NCBI GenBank assembly: GCA_023419605.1
Contig: JAEZXR010000034.1
Span: 1 to 24,024 of the forward strand
Source: Bacillota bacterium
GTDB taxonomy: Bacteria > Bacillota > Clostridia > Acetivibrionales > JAEZXR01
DNA: 24,024 nt
Reading direction: 5' to 3'
Under the pieces are notes generated by a model. The model made no database searches and was not told the DNA's origin. It worked only from the letters and a program-made list of their open reading frames with translations. Position numbers and translations under genes: made by a program. Positions 15,388 to 23,256 of this stretch are shown piece by piece. The first letter of the stretch is position 1; each line of letters starts with the position of its first letter.

Positions 15388-16977
15388 TCACAGGCTGTCT
15401 CTGTACTGCGTAAATGTCATACCCGTAATTTTCTTAAATATCTGACAAAAATACTTCTCGTCAATATATCCAACCCGGTTGGCTACCTCATATGTTTTCA
15501 GCCTGTAATCCTTTAATATCTCACAGGCTTTCTCGATTCTTACTTTATGCAAATAATCAACAAAGCTGATTCCCATGGATTGTTTAAATAAGAGCCCTAT
15601 ATACCCTGCAGAAAAATGAAGCTCCCGCGCAATGACTTCAAGACTTAAATCCCTGGAATAATTTTCATTGATAAAATCTACCGCCATCGCGACGATCTTA
15701 TTAAAATTTCTCCCTTTATCCAATTTGCCGGAAACCATTTTTATTGTTTCAAAAAGCCTGCTCTTTAGCTGGTATACCGTATCCAGCCGGAGTAATTCTT
15801 CAAACAGTGTATTCTGCTTCATAATCTCATTAATGTTGATATTTCTTTCAATGCACAGATGATAGAGGGAAAACAATAAAGCCATGCAGGAGTTCAAAAC
15901 ATATTTGGGATTATTATGCTGGCTTATGGTACTAAAGAACACATCATAGGCAGTGTGCAAAGCATCCGTTTCGCCGGTTTTAAGCGCATTGACGATCGCC
16001 TTCTCCTCCTCCAGCGGGAAACCCGGCTGCTCCGCTTCCGAAATACTGATATCTCCGTAGGAGATGATGGAGTCTTCTCCAATAAAAAAACGGGCCTCGA
16101 GGCACTGAAGTGCTTCATTATAAGAACCGTGCATGCCTGTAACGCTTATGTACCGGTTCCCGATTCCCATGGATACAGTAAAATCAAAAAAACTGCTCAC
16201 ATTATTTTTAATTGTTTTGAGCAGCTCCATCAAATAAAAATCATCATGATTTTCCAAATAATTGATAAGGATTGCTATGTCATCATCCACATCAAAAATT
16301 TCACATTTGAAATGAGCACTGACAATTTCCTCTGCGATGTTTTTCACAGCAAACTTATACAATTCCATATCTTCATTTCCCAGTTCTTCCTGGAGCGAAG
16401 AAAAGTTATCGATCCGGACCAGTACCATTTGAACCTGGGCCAACTCAATGTTGAGTTTGAAAAACTCCGCCTTTTCCTGGATATTCCCCAAATATTTATA
16501 CTGCTCCTTTACCAGGCGCAGGAGGAACTTCTCCTTTAAAAGCGGCAGGCTTTCCCTGAGTTGGGTTTTCAACCGGTTAAAATTCTCCCGCTTGCTGCTC
16601 TCATTTTTAATATTGGCAATCAGTTTCAAAACCGTCTGTAAAATCTCCTCCGGCTTACAGGGCTTCAGAAGATAGTCGGAGGCTCCCAGCTTCAGTGCCC
16701 GCTGTGCATATAAAAAATCATCATATCCACTAATAATCACGGATTTTACCGCAGGTTTGTTCCGGGACAGGTATTCAACAAATTCAAGCCCGTTCATGAT
16801 GGGCATGCTGATATCCACCAGCACGATCTCCGGCTCCAGCTTCTCTACCAGCGATATGCCATCCCTTCCGTTGGCCGCCTCTCCACAAACCTGGATTCCG
16901 TTGGTCTCCCAATCGATCATATCCCTGATCCCCTGCCGGATTTCTATCTCGTCATCCACCAGCACAAGCTTTATCAT
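15388..16977 (-). CDS. YesN-like response regulator, receiver plus AraC-type DNA-binding domain
   Basis: This is a 529-residue transcription factor. The N-terminal receiver domain (1-~120) has the acidic pocket D8-D9, phospho-acceptor D55 in IVLVDISMP and conserved K105 in LLKPCKP. A ~300-residue middle region without a recognised catalytic motif follows. The C-terminal two-helix-turn-helix AraC domain (~427-529) includes SLEVIARELHFSAGYIGLLF and ITGMTFTQYRDSL. The ATG at 16977 overlaps the kinase stop codon by 4 bases (ATGA) after AAGGAGG, so the two are translationally coupled. Phosphorylation by the upstream kinase should activate DNA binding. Its place behind a sugar importer suggests it controls that operon, and perhaps the convergent glucanase genes. 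Target sites cannot be assigned. Confidence 0.94.
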   Translation of the reverse strand: MIKLVLVDDEIEIRQGIRDMIDWETNGIQVCGEAANGRDGISLVEKLEPEIVLVDISMPIMNGLEFVEYLSRNKPAVKSVIISGYDDFLYAQRALKLGASDYLLKPCKPEEILQTVLKLIANIKNESSKRENFNRLKTQLRESLPLLKEKFLLRLVKEQYKYLGNIQEKAEFFKLNIELAQVQMVLVRIDNFSSLQEELGNEDMELYKFAVKNIAEEIVSAHFKCEIFDVDDDIAILINYLENHDDFYLMELLKTIKNNVSSFFDFTVSMGIGNRYISVTGMHGSYNEALQCLEARFFIGEDSIISYGDISISEAEQPGFPLEEEKAIVNALKTGETDALHTAYDVFFSTISQHNNPKYVLNSCMALLFSLYHLCIERNININEIMKQNTLFEELLRLDTVYQLKSRLFETIKMVSGKLDKGRNFNKIVAMAVDFINENYSRDLSLEVIARELHFSAGYIGLLFKQSMGISFVDYLHKVRIEKACEILKDYRLKTYEVANRVGYIDEKYFCQIFKKITGMTFTQYRDSL

Positions 16978-18830
16978 CGCGTTTCCTCCTTAAAGGTTTC
17001 ACCCTTCAATACTGGAAGGACCAATTCAACAGTGGTCCCTTTCCCTACTTCGCTGATAAATTTTAAAGTATAGTCCTTTCCATAGTTCAGCTTTAACCTT
17101 TCATCCACATTTTTAATGGCATATCCCCCTGAAACATAGGATTCATTCATGATTTTATCCTCACGCTTTTCCATGAGGCATCGAAGGGTTTCCTGGCTCA
17201 TCCCTACTCCGTCATCTTCAACCGTAAAATGAATCCACTCCCCCTCCAGACTTCCCCTAACCTTTATGGTGCCGCCGTCTTCTTTCCTTTCAATTCCATG
17301 GCGCAGGGAATTTTCTATAAAAGGTTGGAGAATGAGCTTGGGTATGACCAGGTTCAAAATGTTGTCTGCGATGGAGATATCATAATTCAGGTGATCTTTA
17401 TACCGGATTTTTTGTAACAGGAGGTAGTGCTCGATCAGTTCCTTTTCCCTGGATACAAGAGTAAGGCCTTTTCCCCTGTTCAAGCTCAGCCGGAACAATT
17501 TGGAGAGGGAAAAAACCATCTCGCTGATTTCCTTGTCTCCATGCCTTTGCGCCTTCCAGAAGATTGTATCCAGTGTGTTATACAGGAAATGCGGATTAAT
17601 CTGCGCCTGTAAGGCATTTAATTCTGCTTCCCGTTCCTTGATTTGCAAAATATAGGCTTTATCGATGAGATCCTTGATATTTGCTACCATGCTGTCATAG
17701 CCCGCCCCCAACATCCCGATCTCATCCCCATATTTGAAGTTTACCCGCTCATTAAAATTACCCTCCTGAAATCTTTTCATGGAGGCAAGCAATAGTTTTA
17801 TGGGCGCTGTCAAATAACCGGATATCACTAAGGTCAGCGGGAAGGAAAATAGCAGGCAGGCCAGAATAATGACCACCGTCATAACTTTTATGGAGTTGAT
17901 TTCCTTCACCATATTCACCATGGGCACCATATAGATGATTTTCCAGTCGGTCCGGTCGATGCTGTCGTAATTGATCAGCATATCCACACCCGAAACACGG
18001 TCAATAAGATATCCCTGCCGATTGGCAAACACTTCCGAAATGTATTTTTGATCTGCTGCACCGGGAGTGTAAAAATTCTGTCCCCCTTGTGAAATCACTT
18101 TTCCCTTTGAATCAATAATCACAATCCCTTCCTTGTTTGCTTTCAAGGTACTGGGGTAGAGGCTTTGAATACTGGATTCGTTGATTGCCATGGCCATGAA
18201 TCCGATTTCCCCCAGATCATAGTCAAAGTTTTTAACAATCCGGTACATAACGATTTTTGGAGAAACATTGTTCTGTATGATGGAATTGTCTCCTACGGGC
18301 AAGTACCCCCATATGGGGCTTCCTTCCAGCGCCTTTGCTTCCTTGTACATGGGACTTTCCCTAACTTTTGAAAAATCGCTGAGAATTCCTCCGCGGTCCG
18401 TACTTGCCGTATAGGGGGGAAAGCCATTTTCATTATAGATCATGATGGAGCTGATATACCCTTTGGATGCAATAATATTCATGATGAACTTCAGAGAGTT
18501 ATTGATGGGATAGATATCATTTTCCGTGATGTCCTTCATGGAGGCAGAGCCCTTTTCTCCCGATTTTTGCGTCAAAAAGGTCTGAACCCCCGGGTCCAGA
18601 CATAGATACAGCGATATATCATTCACATCCTTTGACAGAAAGGAGATACTGCTGTTTAGCTGTTTCAGCACTTCCATATTGGAACTGCTTACTTTACTGA
18701 CAATGTATTTCTCCGAAGCAAGGTAGGAATAGAACCCCAGTATGAGTGATACCAGCACGATTAATGTATAGGCAAATAATAGAATTTTATACTTTATGCT
18801 AAGATCCAGATACATTCGTTTTATATTCAT
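16974..18830 (-). CDS. YesM-like membrane sensor histidine kinase
   Basis: This is a 618-residue kinase. I choose the ATG at 18830, since TTAGAGG lies 6 bases before it; the ATG at 18836 directly abuts that GAGG and cannot use it. TM1 is ~15-37 and TM2 ~314-337, flanking a ~275-residue extracellular region that looks like a Cache-type sensor. HAMP follows (~338-390). The His_kinase domain has phospho-acceptor H414 in QAQINPHFLYNTLD. The ATPase has an N-box (FIENSLRHG, N507) and a DDGVGM G-box (~539-544). This family usually responds to extracellular carbohydrate or to a solute-binding protein and phosphorylates a YesN-type regulator, here the next gene. It lies 127 bases after the second permease on the same strand, so it is probably part of the importer operon with possible extra promoter input. 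Confidence 0.94.
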   Translation of the reverse strand: MNIKRMYLDLSIKYKILLFAYTLIVLVSLILGFYSYLASEKYIVSKVSSSNMEVLKQLNSSISFLSKDVNDISLYLCLDPGVQTFLTQKSGEKGSASMKDITENDIYPINNSLKFIMNIIASKGYISSIMIYNENGFPPYTASTDRGGILSDFSKVRESPMYKEAKALEGSPIWGYLPVGDNSIIQNNVSPKIVMYRIVKNFDYDLGEIGFMAMAINESSIQSLYPSTLKANKEGIVIIDSKGKVISQGGQNFYTPGAADQKYISEVFANRQGYLIDRVSGVDMLINYDSIDRTDWKIIYMVPMVNMVKEINSIKVMTVVIILACLLFSFPLTLVISGYLTAPIKLLLASMKRFQEGNFNERVNFKYGDEIGMLGAGYDSMVANIKDLIDKAYILQIKEREAELNALQAQINPHFLYNTLDTIFWKAQRHGDKEISEMVFSLSKLFRLSLNRGKGLTLVSREKELIEHYLLLQKIRYKDHLNYDISIADNILNLVIPKLILQPFIENSLRHGIERKEDGGTIKVRGSLEGEWIHFTVEDDGVGMSQETLRCLMEKREDKIMNESYVSGGYAIKNVDERLKLNYGKDYTLKFISEVGKGTTVELVLPVLKGETFKEETR

Positions 18831-18893
18831 ATCCATCCTCTAAATAAGCTTCGTATGTGTATTCATTCCTGTTCCAGGCAGATCCTGTCTACC

Positions 18894-18902
18894 ATTATAC
18901 CA
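18894..18902 (-). promoter_or_regulatory. Possible internal promoter before the sensor kinase
   Basis: On the minus strand TGGTATAAT gives an extended -10 element about 64 bases upstream of the kinase start, within the 127-base gap after the permease gene. No good -35 is seen at 17 bases. It could supply basal kinase/regulator expression independent of the importer. Confidence 0.4.
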
Positions 18903-18957
18903 AAATTATGTAAAAAGTGGAATCCCCTTCGATTGCCGGAAATCAATAATCCCTTTC

Positions 18958-19800
18958 TCATCCTTTTACAGCCCCCATAGCCACACCTTTGGTAATATGT
19001 TCGTTCAAAAAGATATACACCAATAAGGACGGAATGGCCGTAAGACCCATTACGGCGAATTGCACGGAGTAATTTGATGAATACTGCCCGGCAAAATTCA
19101 TAACGGCAAAAGGCAAGGTTCGCATCCGATCGCTGGTCAGGTAGGTAACAGCCATGATAAACTCATTCCAGCTCGATAAGAATGTCATTACGGCAATCGT
19201 AACCACAGCCGGCTTGCACAATGGCAATACAATACTGAAAATGATCCGGTAGATTCCGCAGCCATCCATTACCGCCGATTCTTCCAATGCAGACGGAATG
19301 GATTCCAAAAACCCGGTCATGATATACGTCCCTAAGGGCACCGAGAATGCGATATAGGGAATAATCAGGCCCAGGTAGGTATTAATAAGCCCCAGCTTGT
19401 TAAAGGTGATAAAATTCGGCAGCAGCGTGGCATGGATGGGAATCATCATCCCCAGCAAAATAATCGTAAGAAAAAAACCTCGCATTTTCCATCGCATTCT
19501 TGTGAATGCATATCCTAAGGTCAAGGATAAAAAAACAGTGGCCACAATCGTTATGACAGTTACCAGTATACTATTCGATAAAAACTGGGGAATCTTTCCG
19601 TCGATCCAGGCAGTTTTATAATTTCCCCACTGCGGAGGGTCCGGCCATTTCAGGATTCCCGAGGCAAACAAATCGCCGCTTTTGCACAATGAAAAATCAA
19701 ACAGCCAAATGATCGGGAAAAGCTGGCCGAAAGCAAATACTGCCATCAGTACCGTTATAATTATATTCCCGGTTTTTTTATTCTCTACTCCCGCTTTCAA
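18958..19800 (-). CDS. ABC sugar transporter permease, MalG/CUT1 type
   Basis: This is a 280-residue inner-membrane permease with about six hydrophobic segments. The EAA loop that contacts the ATPase is visible as ALEESAVMDGCGIYRIIF with LPLCKP. The TTG at 19800 is chosen because AGGAGG (19810-19815) lies 9 bases upstream and overlaps the stop codon of the preceding permease. The nearby ATG at 19807 is out of frame and opens only a nine-codon ORF. The protein pairs with the other permease to form the channel of a CUT1 importer. It ends in GAVKG, typical of the group. Translation is probably coupled to the upstream gene. Confidence 0.93.
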   Translation of the reverse strand: MKAGVENKKTGNIIITVLMAVFAFGQLFPIIWLFDFSLCKSGDLFASGILKWPDPPQWGNYKTAWIDGKIPQFLSNSILVTVITIVATVFLSLTLGYAFTRMRWKMRGFFLTIILLGMMIPIHATLLPNFITFNKLGLINTYLGLIIPYIAFSVPLGTYIMTGFLESIPSALEESAVMDGCGIYRIIFSIVLPLCKPAVVTIAVMTFLSSWNEFIMAVTYLTSDRMRTLPFAVMNFAGQYSSNYSVQFAVMGLTAIPSLLVYIFLNEHITKGVAMGAVKG

Positions 19801-19813
19801 TTTCCATCGCCTC

Positions 19814-20701
19814 CTAATAGCTTCCCTCTTCGGTTTTAAGCATCTTATTGCTCAAATACGTGGACAGCAGGCATATCGCCACAAAGATCACGGAGATTGC
19901 ATTGGCATACCCGTATTCAAATCTGGAAAAAGCCCGGATATACAGGTAGTTTGCCAGGAACTGCGTCGAATTGCCCGGTCCGCCGTTGGTGGCGATATAC
20001 ACCGTTTCCATTTGTTTTAAGGCTGCAATCATAGCCAGTGTAACATTCACCCGGATCACAGGCTTAAGCAAGGGCAGGGTAATGGAGGTATACACCTTGA
20101 GTCCCTGGGCTCCATCAATCCTTGCAGCTTCATACAGCTCTTCCGATATTCCCTTTAACCCGGAATAGTATATGAGCATCCCCCAGCCGAATCCTTGCCA
20201 GATCAATATGAACAGCAGCGACAAAAGAGCTGTTTTCGTATTCCCCAGCCACTCCTGCTTCAGAAAGCCCAGTCCTACTGCTTCCAATAATTTGTTGAGA
20301 AGCCCTACATTCGGGTCAAGAATATTCACCCACATTTTTGTTGTTATGACAGTGGAAATGATGCAGGGTACAAAAAAAAGTGTTCTCAGCACCTTCTCAA
20401 AGCGGTTTCCCATCCTGTCCAGGAGGATGGCGAAGGTTATGCAAAAGGGATGCTGGATGAATATAAATCCAAGCCCCAGCAGAACTGCATTCCATACCGA
20501 TTTCCAAAAGGCAGGGTCATTGGTAAGGATATCCTTGAAGTTCTTCAGTCCGACATAATTAAATTCTCCCATTCCCGAATAATCCGTCATCCCGTAATAC
20601 ACGCTAAGGAATATAGGAGCAAAAACTGCAAAGAGGAAAAGAAGGACTCCAGGAAAGACAAGTAGAAAGATTGAGAGTTTGTTACTTAAAATTTTATGCA
20701 T
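19814..20701 (-). CDS. ABC sugar transporter permease, UgpA/LplB/CUT1 type
   Basis: This is a 295-residue membrane protein. The ATG at 20701 follows AGGTGG with a 9-base spacer. It has an N-terminal hydrophobic segment (IFLLVFPGVLLFLFAVFAPI) and further membrane segments. The EAA loop reads LYEAARIDGAQGLKVYTSIT with LPLLKP. It is the first-position permease partner of the MalG-type gene 13 bases downstream. It is separated from the binding-protein gene by 163 bases holding a large stem-loop, which may set the usual excess of binding protein over permease. The substrate is not readable from the permease; context suggests glucan-derived oligosaccharides. Confidence 0.94.
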   Translation of the reverse strand: MHKILSNKLSIFLLVFPGVLLFLFAVFAPIFLSVYYGMTDYSGMGEFNYVGLKNFKDILTNDPAFWKSVWNAVLLGLGFIFIQHPFCITFAILLDRMGNRFEKVLRTLFFVPCIISTVITTKMWVNILDPNVGLLNKLLEAVGLGFLKQEWLGNTKTALLSLLFILIWQGFGWGMLIYYSGLKGISEELYEAARIDGAQGLKVYTSITLPLLKPVIRVNVTLAMIAALKQMETVYIATNGGPGNSTQFLANYLYIRAFSRFEYGYANAISVIFVAICLLSTYLSNKMLKTEEGSY

Positions 20702-20741
20702 AACTTAGTACCACCTATATTTTGATAATGATAAGGGGTCT

Positions 20742-20828
20742 GTGAAAATATAACCTCATCGATCCTTTTACTGCACCCTTCCTTAGGACAATGGTGAACC
20801 CGCAAAAAAGATGAAGTAATATTTTCAC
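20742..20828. repeat. Long inverted repeat between binding-protein and permease genes
   Basis: Nineteen-base arms, GTGAAAATATAACCTCATC (20742-20760) and GATGAAGTAATATTTTCAC (20810-20828), match at 17 positions as DNA. In minus-strand RNA one mismatch becomes a G-U pair, leaving a single U-U mismatch. The loop is 49 bases. The stem lies entirely within the intergenic spacer. It lacks a terminator-like T-run, so mRNA processing or stabilisation, partial termination or a small mobile element are all possible. Confidence 0.7.
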
Positions 20829-20864
20829 TCTCCCTTACCGGATATGTGCTAAAGTTTCTTAGAA

Positions 20865-22229
20865 TTAGTTTTTAATGTTGGCAACGGCTTTATCACACTC
20901 TTTGAGGAATTCCTCCGGAGTCTTGATACCGGCGGCAATCTCCTGTGACAGATTCTCTCCATCCGTCTTAAAGGCCGGAGTTGCGCTATCATACCAGACA
21001 ACACCACTGGTGGAAGTGGCTTCGCCAATAATCTTTGTGATTTCCTTCTGCAGTCCGCTTTCCTTCCCGGTCATGAACTTGCTGTAATCCTGTGCCGGCA
21101 CCTGTGCTCCCGACTGCCAGGACAGCTTTGCACTGTTTTCAGGCTTGAACATGTAGTTCAGGAATTTGGTAGCTTCCGCTTTTTGTTTTGACTTTGCAGA
21201 TACTGCATAGCCGGCGCCGCACCATGCCAGAATATCCGTATCATTGCCCTTCCCGTCGGCAATCTTCGGGAACTTTATAACCCCTACATTGTTCTTGAAG
21301 CTGTCGGAAAAATTCACATCGGTAGCCATACTCATGGTCCATGAACCCATATAATACATTGCTGCCTTTTCCTGTGCAAAAAGATTGTTTGCCGCACCAT
21401 AATCCGCGGATGTAAAGGAATCCTGGAAGAGCTTCGCGTCCACCATTTCCTTCATCATCTGTGCACCTTTTAACAGCACCGGATCCGTAGCAAACTTTGT
21501 TTTACCTTCTATTGCATTATAGATCAACCTCTGATCCCCACCGTACTTTACTACGAGGTCCTGATACAGAATTCCCAGTATCCATTTGTCCTTGCCATTG
21601 ATAGCCAGCGGTGCAATTCCTTTCGCCCTGAAAGCTTTTGCAGCATCCAGCAGCTCATTGTAAGTGGTAGGGACTTTGACACCGTTCTTTTCAAACAAGG
21701 CCTTATTATAGAAAAGAGCCATACAGTCCAGGTTTCTTGGCAAACCGTAGAGTTTGCCGCCCTGGCTGTAGCCATCCAGCGTTCCTTTTACAAAGTTATA
21801 GCTTTCATAGTCTTTGGGATTCAGTTCGGCAGCATAACCGCCTTTCATAACCGGCCCAAAAAATGCGGATTGTCCCCAGACCATAAAAATATCCGGCAGT
21901 TCATTGGAAGCCGTATAAGCCTTGAATTTCTGCTTGTACGGCTCATCCTGCAGCGCTTCGAACTCAATCTTCACATTTGTGTTTTCCTTCATGTACTGAG
22001 CCGCAATTTCGTCTTCCAGCTTACCCACCCCATTATTTCTATCCGGGGAGTTTGAGAAAAACTTAAGTGAAACCTGCTCTTTCGGCTTTTGGGTGCTTTC
22101 CGCTCCCGCGCTTGAAGCGGTTGGTTTGGGATCTGCCGATGATTTTCCACCGCCGCAGCCAGCCAAACCGCTCACCATTGCTACTAAAATTACACCACAC
22201 AATAACTTTTGAACCATTTTCCCTTTCAT
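20865..22229 (-). CDS. Extracellular sugar-binding lipoprotein of the ABC importer
   Basis: This is a 454-residue family 1 solute-binding protein. The ATG at 22229 follows AAGGAG with a 7-base spacer. It has a lipoprotein signal peptide with lipobox LAGC (modified C25), then a Gly/Ser/Ala/Pro linker (~26-50) and the two-lobed binding fold (VSLKFFSNSPD..., DIFMVWGQSAFFGP, YYMGSWTMSM, AEATKFLNYMFKPEN). After cleavage it would be anchored to the outer face of the membrane and deliver oligosaccharide to the two permeases encoded next. It is the first gene of the minus-strand operon. No ATPase gene is linked. Beta-glucan oligosaccharides are an inference from the adjoining glucanases, not from binding residues. 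Confidence 0.94.
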   Translation of the reverse strand: MKGKMVQKLLCGVILVAMVSGLAGCGGGKSSADPKPTASSAGAESTQKPKEQVSLKFFSNSPDRNNGVGKLEDEIAAQYMKENTNVKIEFEALQDEPYKQKFKAYTASNELPDIFMVWGQSAFFGPVMKGGYAAELNPKDYESYNFVKGTLDGYSQGGKLYGLPRNLDCMALFYNKALFEKNGVKVPTTYNELLDAAKAFRAKGIAPLAINGKDKWILGILYQDLVVKYGGDQRLIYNAIEGKTKFATDPVLLKGAQMMKEMVDAKLFQDSFTSADYGAANNLFAQEKAAMYYMGSWTMSMATDVNFSDSFKNNVGVIKFPKIADGKGNDTDILAWCGAGYAVSAKSKQKAEATKFLNYMFKPENSAKLSWQSGAQVPAQDYSKFMTGKESGLQKEITKIIGEATSTSGVVWYDSATPAFKTDGENLSQEIAAGIKTPEEFLKECDKAVANIKN

Positions 22230-22260
22230 ATTACTTCTCCTTTTCGTCTATTAATTGATG

Positions 22261-22276
22261 TATAAAGCACTTTATA
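22261..22276. promoter_or_regulatory. Palindrome in the leader of the binding-protein gene
   Basis: TATAAAGCACTTTATA has perfect 7-base arms around CA. It lies about 30 bases upstream of the lipoprotein start codon. An overlapping hairpin, AAAGCAC (22264-22270) with GTGCTTT (22287-22293), can also form. It is a candidate operator or leader structure. Confidence 0.45.
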
Positions 22277-22294
22277 TCCACTCATGGTGCTTTC

Positions 22295-22303
22295 ATCATA
22301 TCA
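22295..22303 (-). promoter_or_regulatory. Candidate -10 element of the importer operon
   Basis: On the minus strand TGATATGAT matches an extended -10. No good -35 is found 17 bases upstream, as may be expected for an activator-dependent promoter. The start of transcription would be about 60 bases before the lipoprotein gene. Confidence 0.35.
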
Positions 22304-22415
22304 CAGCCATTTTATAGAAAATAGTGTATAAACTTTGAAAATAGTTTAAAATTCCACAAATATAAAAGTTGTTGTGGGATGTGTAATCCCACCGGCATCG
22401 TGCTGCATTTCGGAT

Positions 22416-22431
22416 ATTGTTTGCAAACAAT
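22416..22431. promoter_or_regulatory. Perfect 16-base palindrome, possible regulator site
   Basis: ATTGTTTGCAAACAAT is an uninterrupted perfect palindrome. It lies 187 bases upstream of the importer operon and 292 bases upstream of the MarR-family start. Its symmetry fits a dimeric regulator. It differs from the LacI-type 15-mer at 3706 and 4766. Confidence 0.45.
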
Positions 22432-22647
22432 GCTTGAGTGGTAAATAGTGTAAATCACAACCACCCATTCACGTTTTTTTTATAGGCTCCTGACCGTTAT
22501 TGATAAGGCACCCGTTATACGCGGACAAAAGTGCCTGTCTTGGAGTCATCCATTTACCCATATATAATAAAGCCAATACTGCCAGAGGGAATTCCCGGTC
22601 GATGAATAATGAATAAGCAGAGGCGTGGAATTTTCCCGCTGGTTTGA

Positions 22648-22710
22648 ATCAATATTTTTTAGATACTAAAGAATATTGATTTTTTTGTTTAGATACTATA
22701 AAATATGGAT
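22648..22710 (+). promoter_or_regulatory. Repeated motif over the marR-sufC promoter, probable autoregulatory operators
   Basis: Two imperfect 23-base direct repeats, 22658-22680 and 22688-22710, agree at 20 positions in 30-base register; each begins TTTAGATACTA. The first contains TTTAG-ATA-CTAAA, a small inverted repeat. A perfect ATCAATATT (22648-22656)/AATATTGAT (22672-22680) pair overlaps it. TATAAA (22697-22702) with TTGATT (22676-22681) is the best -10/-35 pair, but the spacing is only 15 bases. The second repeat ends where the ribosome binding site begins, so bound regulator would block transcription start. Confidence 0.55.
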
Positions 22711-22722
22711 GAGGTGATATGC

Positions 22723-23256
22723 ATGAACCAAAAGGAAGACCTGATAAAAAAGCTGTATCAGGCCATTAATCTCATGATTTGCGAATCAAAAACCGCCAGA
22801 AGCTACGGAACAGGTCATAAGCTGACCTACTCGGACATCTGCCTTCTAAAGTGTGTTCAGTACGATGAAAACTCCAAAGCAGGCGATCTATCGCAATCTA
22901 TGGGTATAACAAACGGCGCGGTTACTCAGCTGGCAAAAAAGCTGGAGGGAAAAGGATATTTGGAGCCCTACCGCATAACCGGCAATAAAAAAGAAGTATA
23001 TTACAAGCTGACAGCCAGTGGTGAAGCGGCCTGCCAGGGCTATGACCAATATTACGGCAGGACGAAAAACAATATAGAGTCTTATATCGACGCCTTGGAC
23101 AGCGAAACCATTGAAAAAATCATAGGACTGTTTGATGCGGTCACCGACAATACCACCGTGGACCAGCATTGCTCTATAAAGCTCGCTGCATGCGAGACCG
23201 GCACAGCCCAGGAATCAGCCATTAGGAGGTGCGAAAAATGCAAAAGAATTTATTAA
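22723..23256 (+). CDS. MarR-family regulator with a C-terminal cysteine cluster
   Basis: This is a 177-residue winged-helix protein. The ATG at 22723 follows GAGGTGAT (22711-22718); the ATG at 22705 lies before that site and is rejected. Residues ~35-100 carry the winged helix (YSDICLLKCVQYDE, SQSMGITNGAVTQLAKKLE, NKKEVYYKLTASGE). MarR proteins usually end near residue 145-150. This one continues about 30 residues, with cysteines at 150, 157, 170 and 173 (Cx6Cx12CxxC). Other cysteines are at 20, 40, 44 and 104. The final CEKC is encoded across the ribosome binding site and start of the overlapping sufC-like gene. Together these suggest an iron-sulfur or redox-sensing repressor of its own operon. 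The DNA-binding family is secure; cofactor binding is inference. Confidence 0.88.
   Translation: MNQKEDLIKKLYQAINLMICESKTARSYGTGHKLTYSDICLLKCVQYDENSKAGDLSQSMGITNGAVTQLAKKLEGKGYLEPYRITGNKKEVYYKLTASGEAACQGYDQYYGRTKNNIESYIDALDSETIEKIIGLFDAVTDNTTVDQHCSIKLAACETGTAQESAIRRCEKCKRIY

Larger units (their letters stand above)
22231..22722. other. Divergent regulatory region between the importer and marR-sufC
   Basis: Almost 500 bases without a supported gene. Besides the sites listed separately it holds a perfect hairpin GTGGGAT (22374-22380)/ATCCCAC (22386-22392), a palindrome GGGAATTCCC (22587-22596), and a minus-strand open frame of 59 codons (22469-22648) without a usable start or ribosome binding site. 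Confidence 0.5.

Noticed and set aside
15916..16539. Plus-strand 207-codon open frame opposite the response regulator
   Set aside because: It is a shadow of the receiver/AraC gene, with no ribosome binding site or recognisable motif.
19780..19807. ATG at 19807 as start of the MalG-type permease
   Set aside because: That frame stops after nine codons; the TTG at 19800 is in frame and well spaced from AGGAGG.
22469..22648. Minus-strand open frame of 59 codons with protein-like composition
   Set aside because: It has no start codon with a ribosome binding site and no recognised family. It may be a decayed gene, but cannot be supported.
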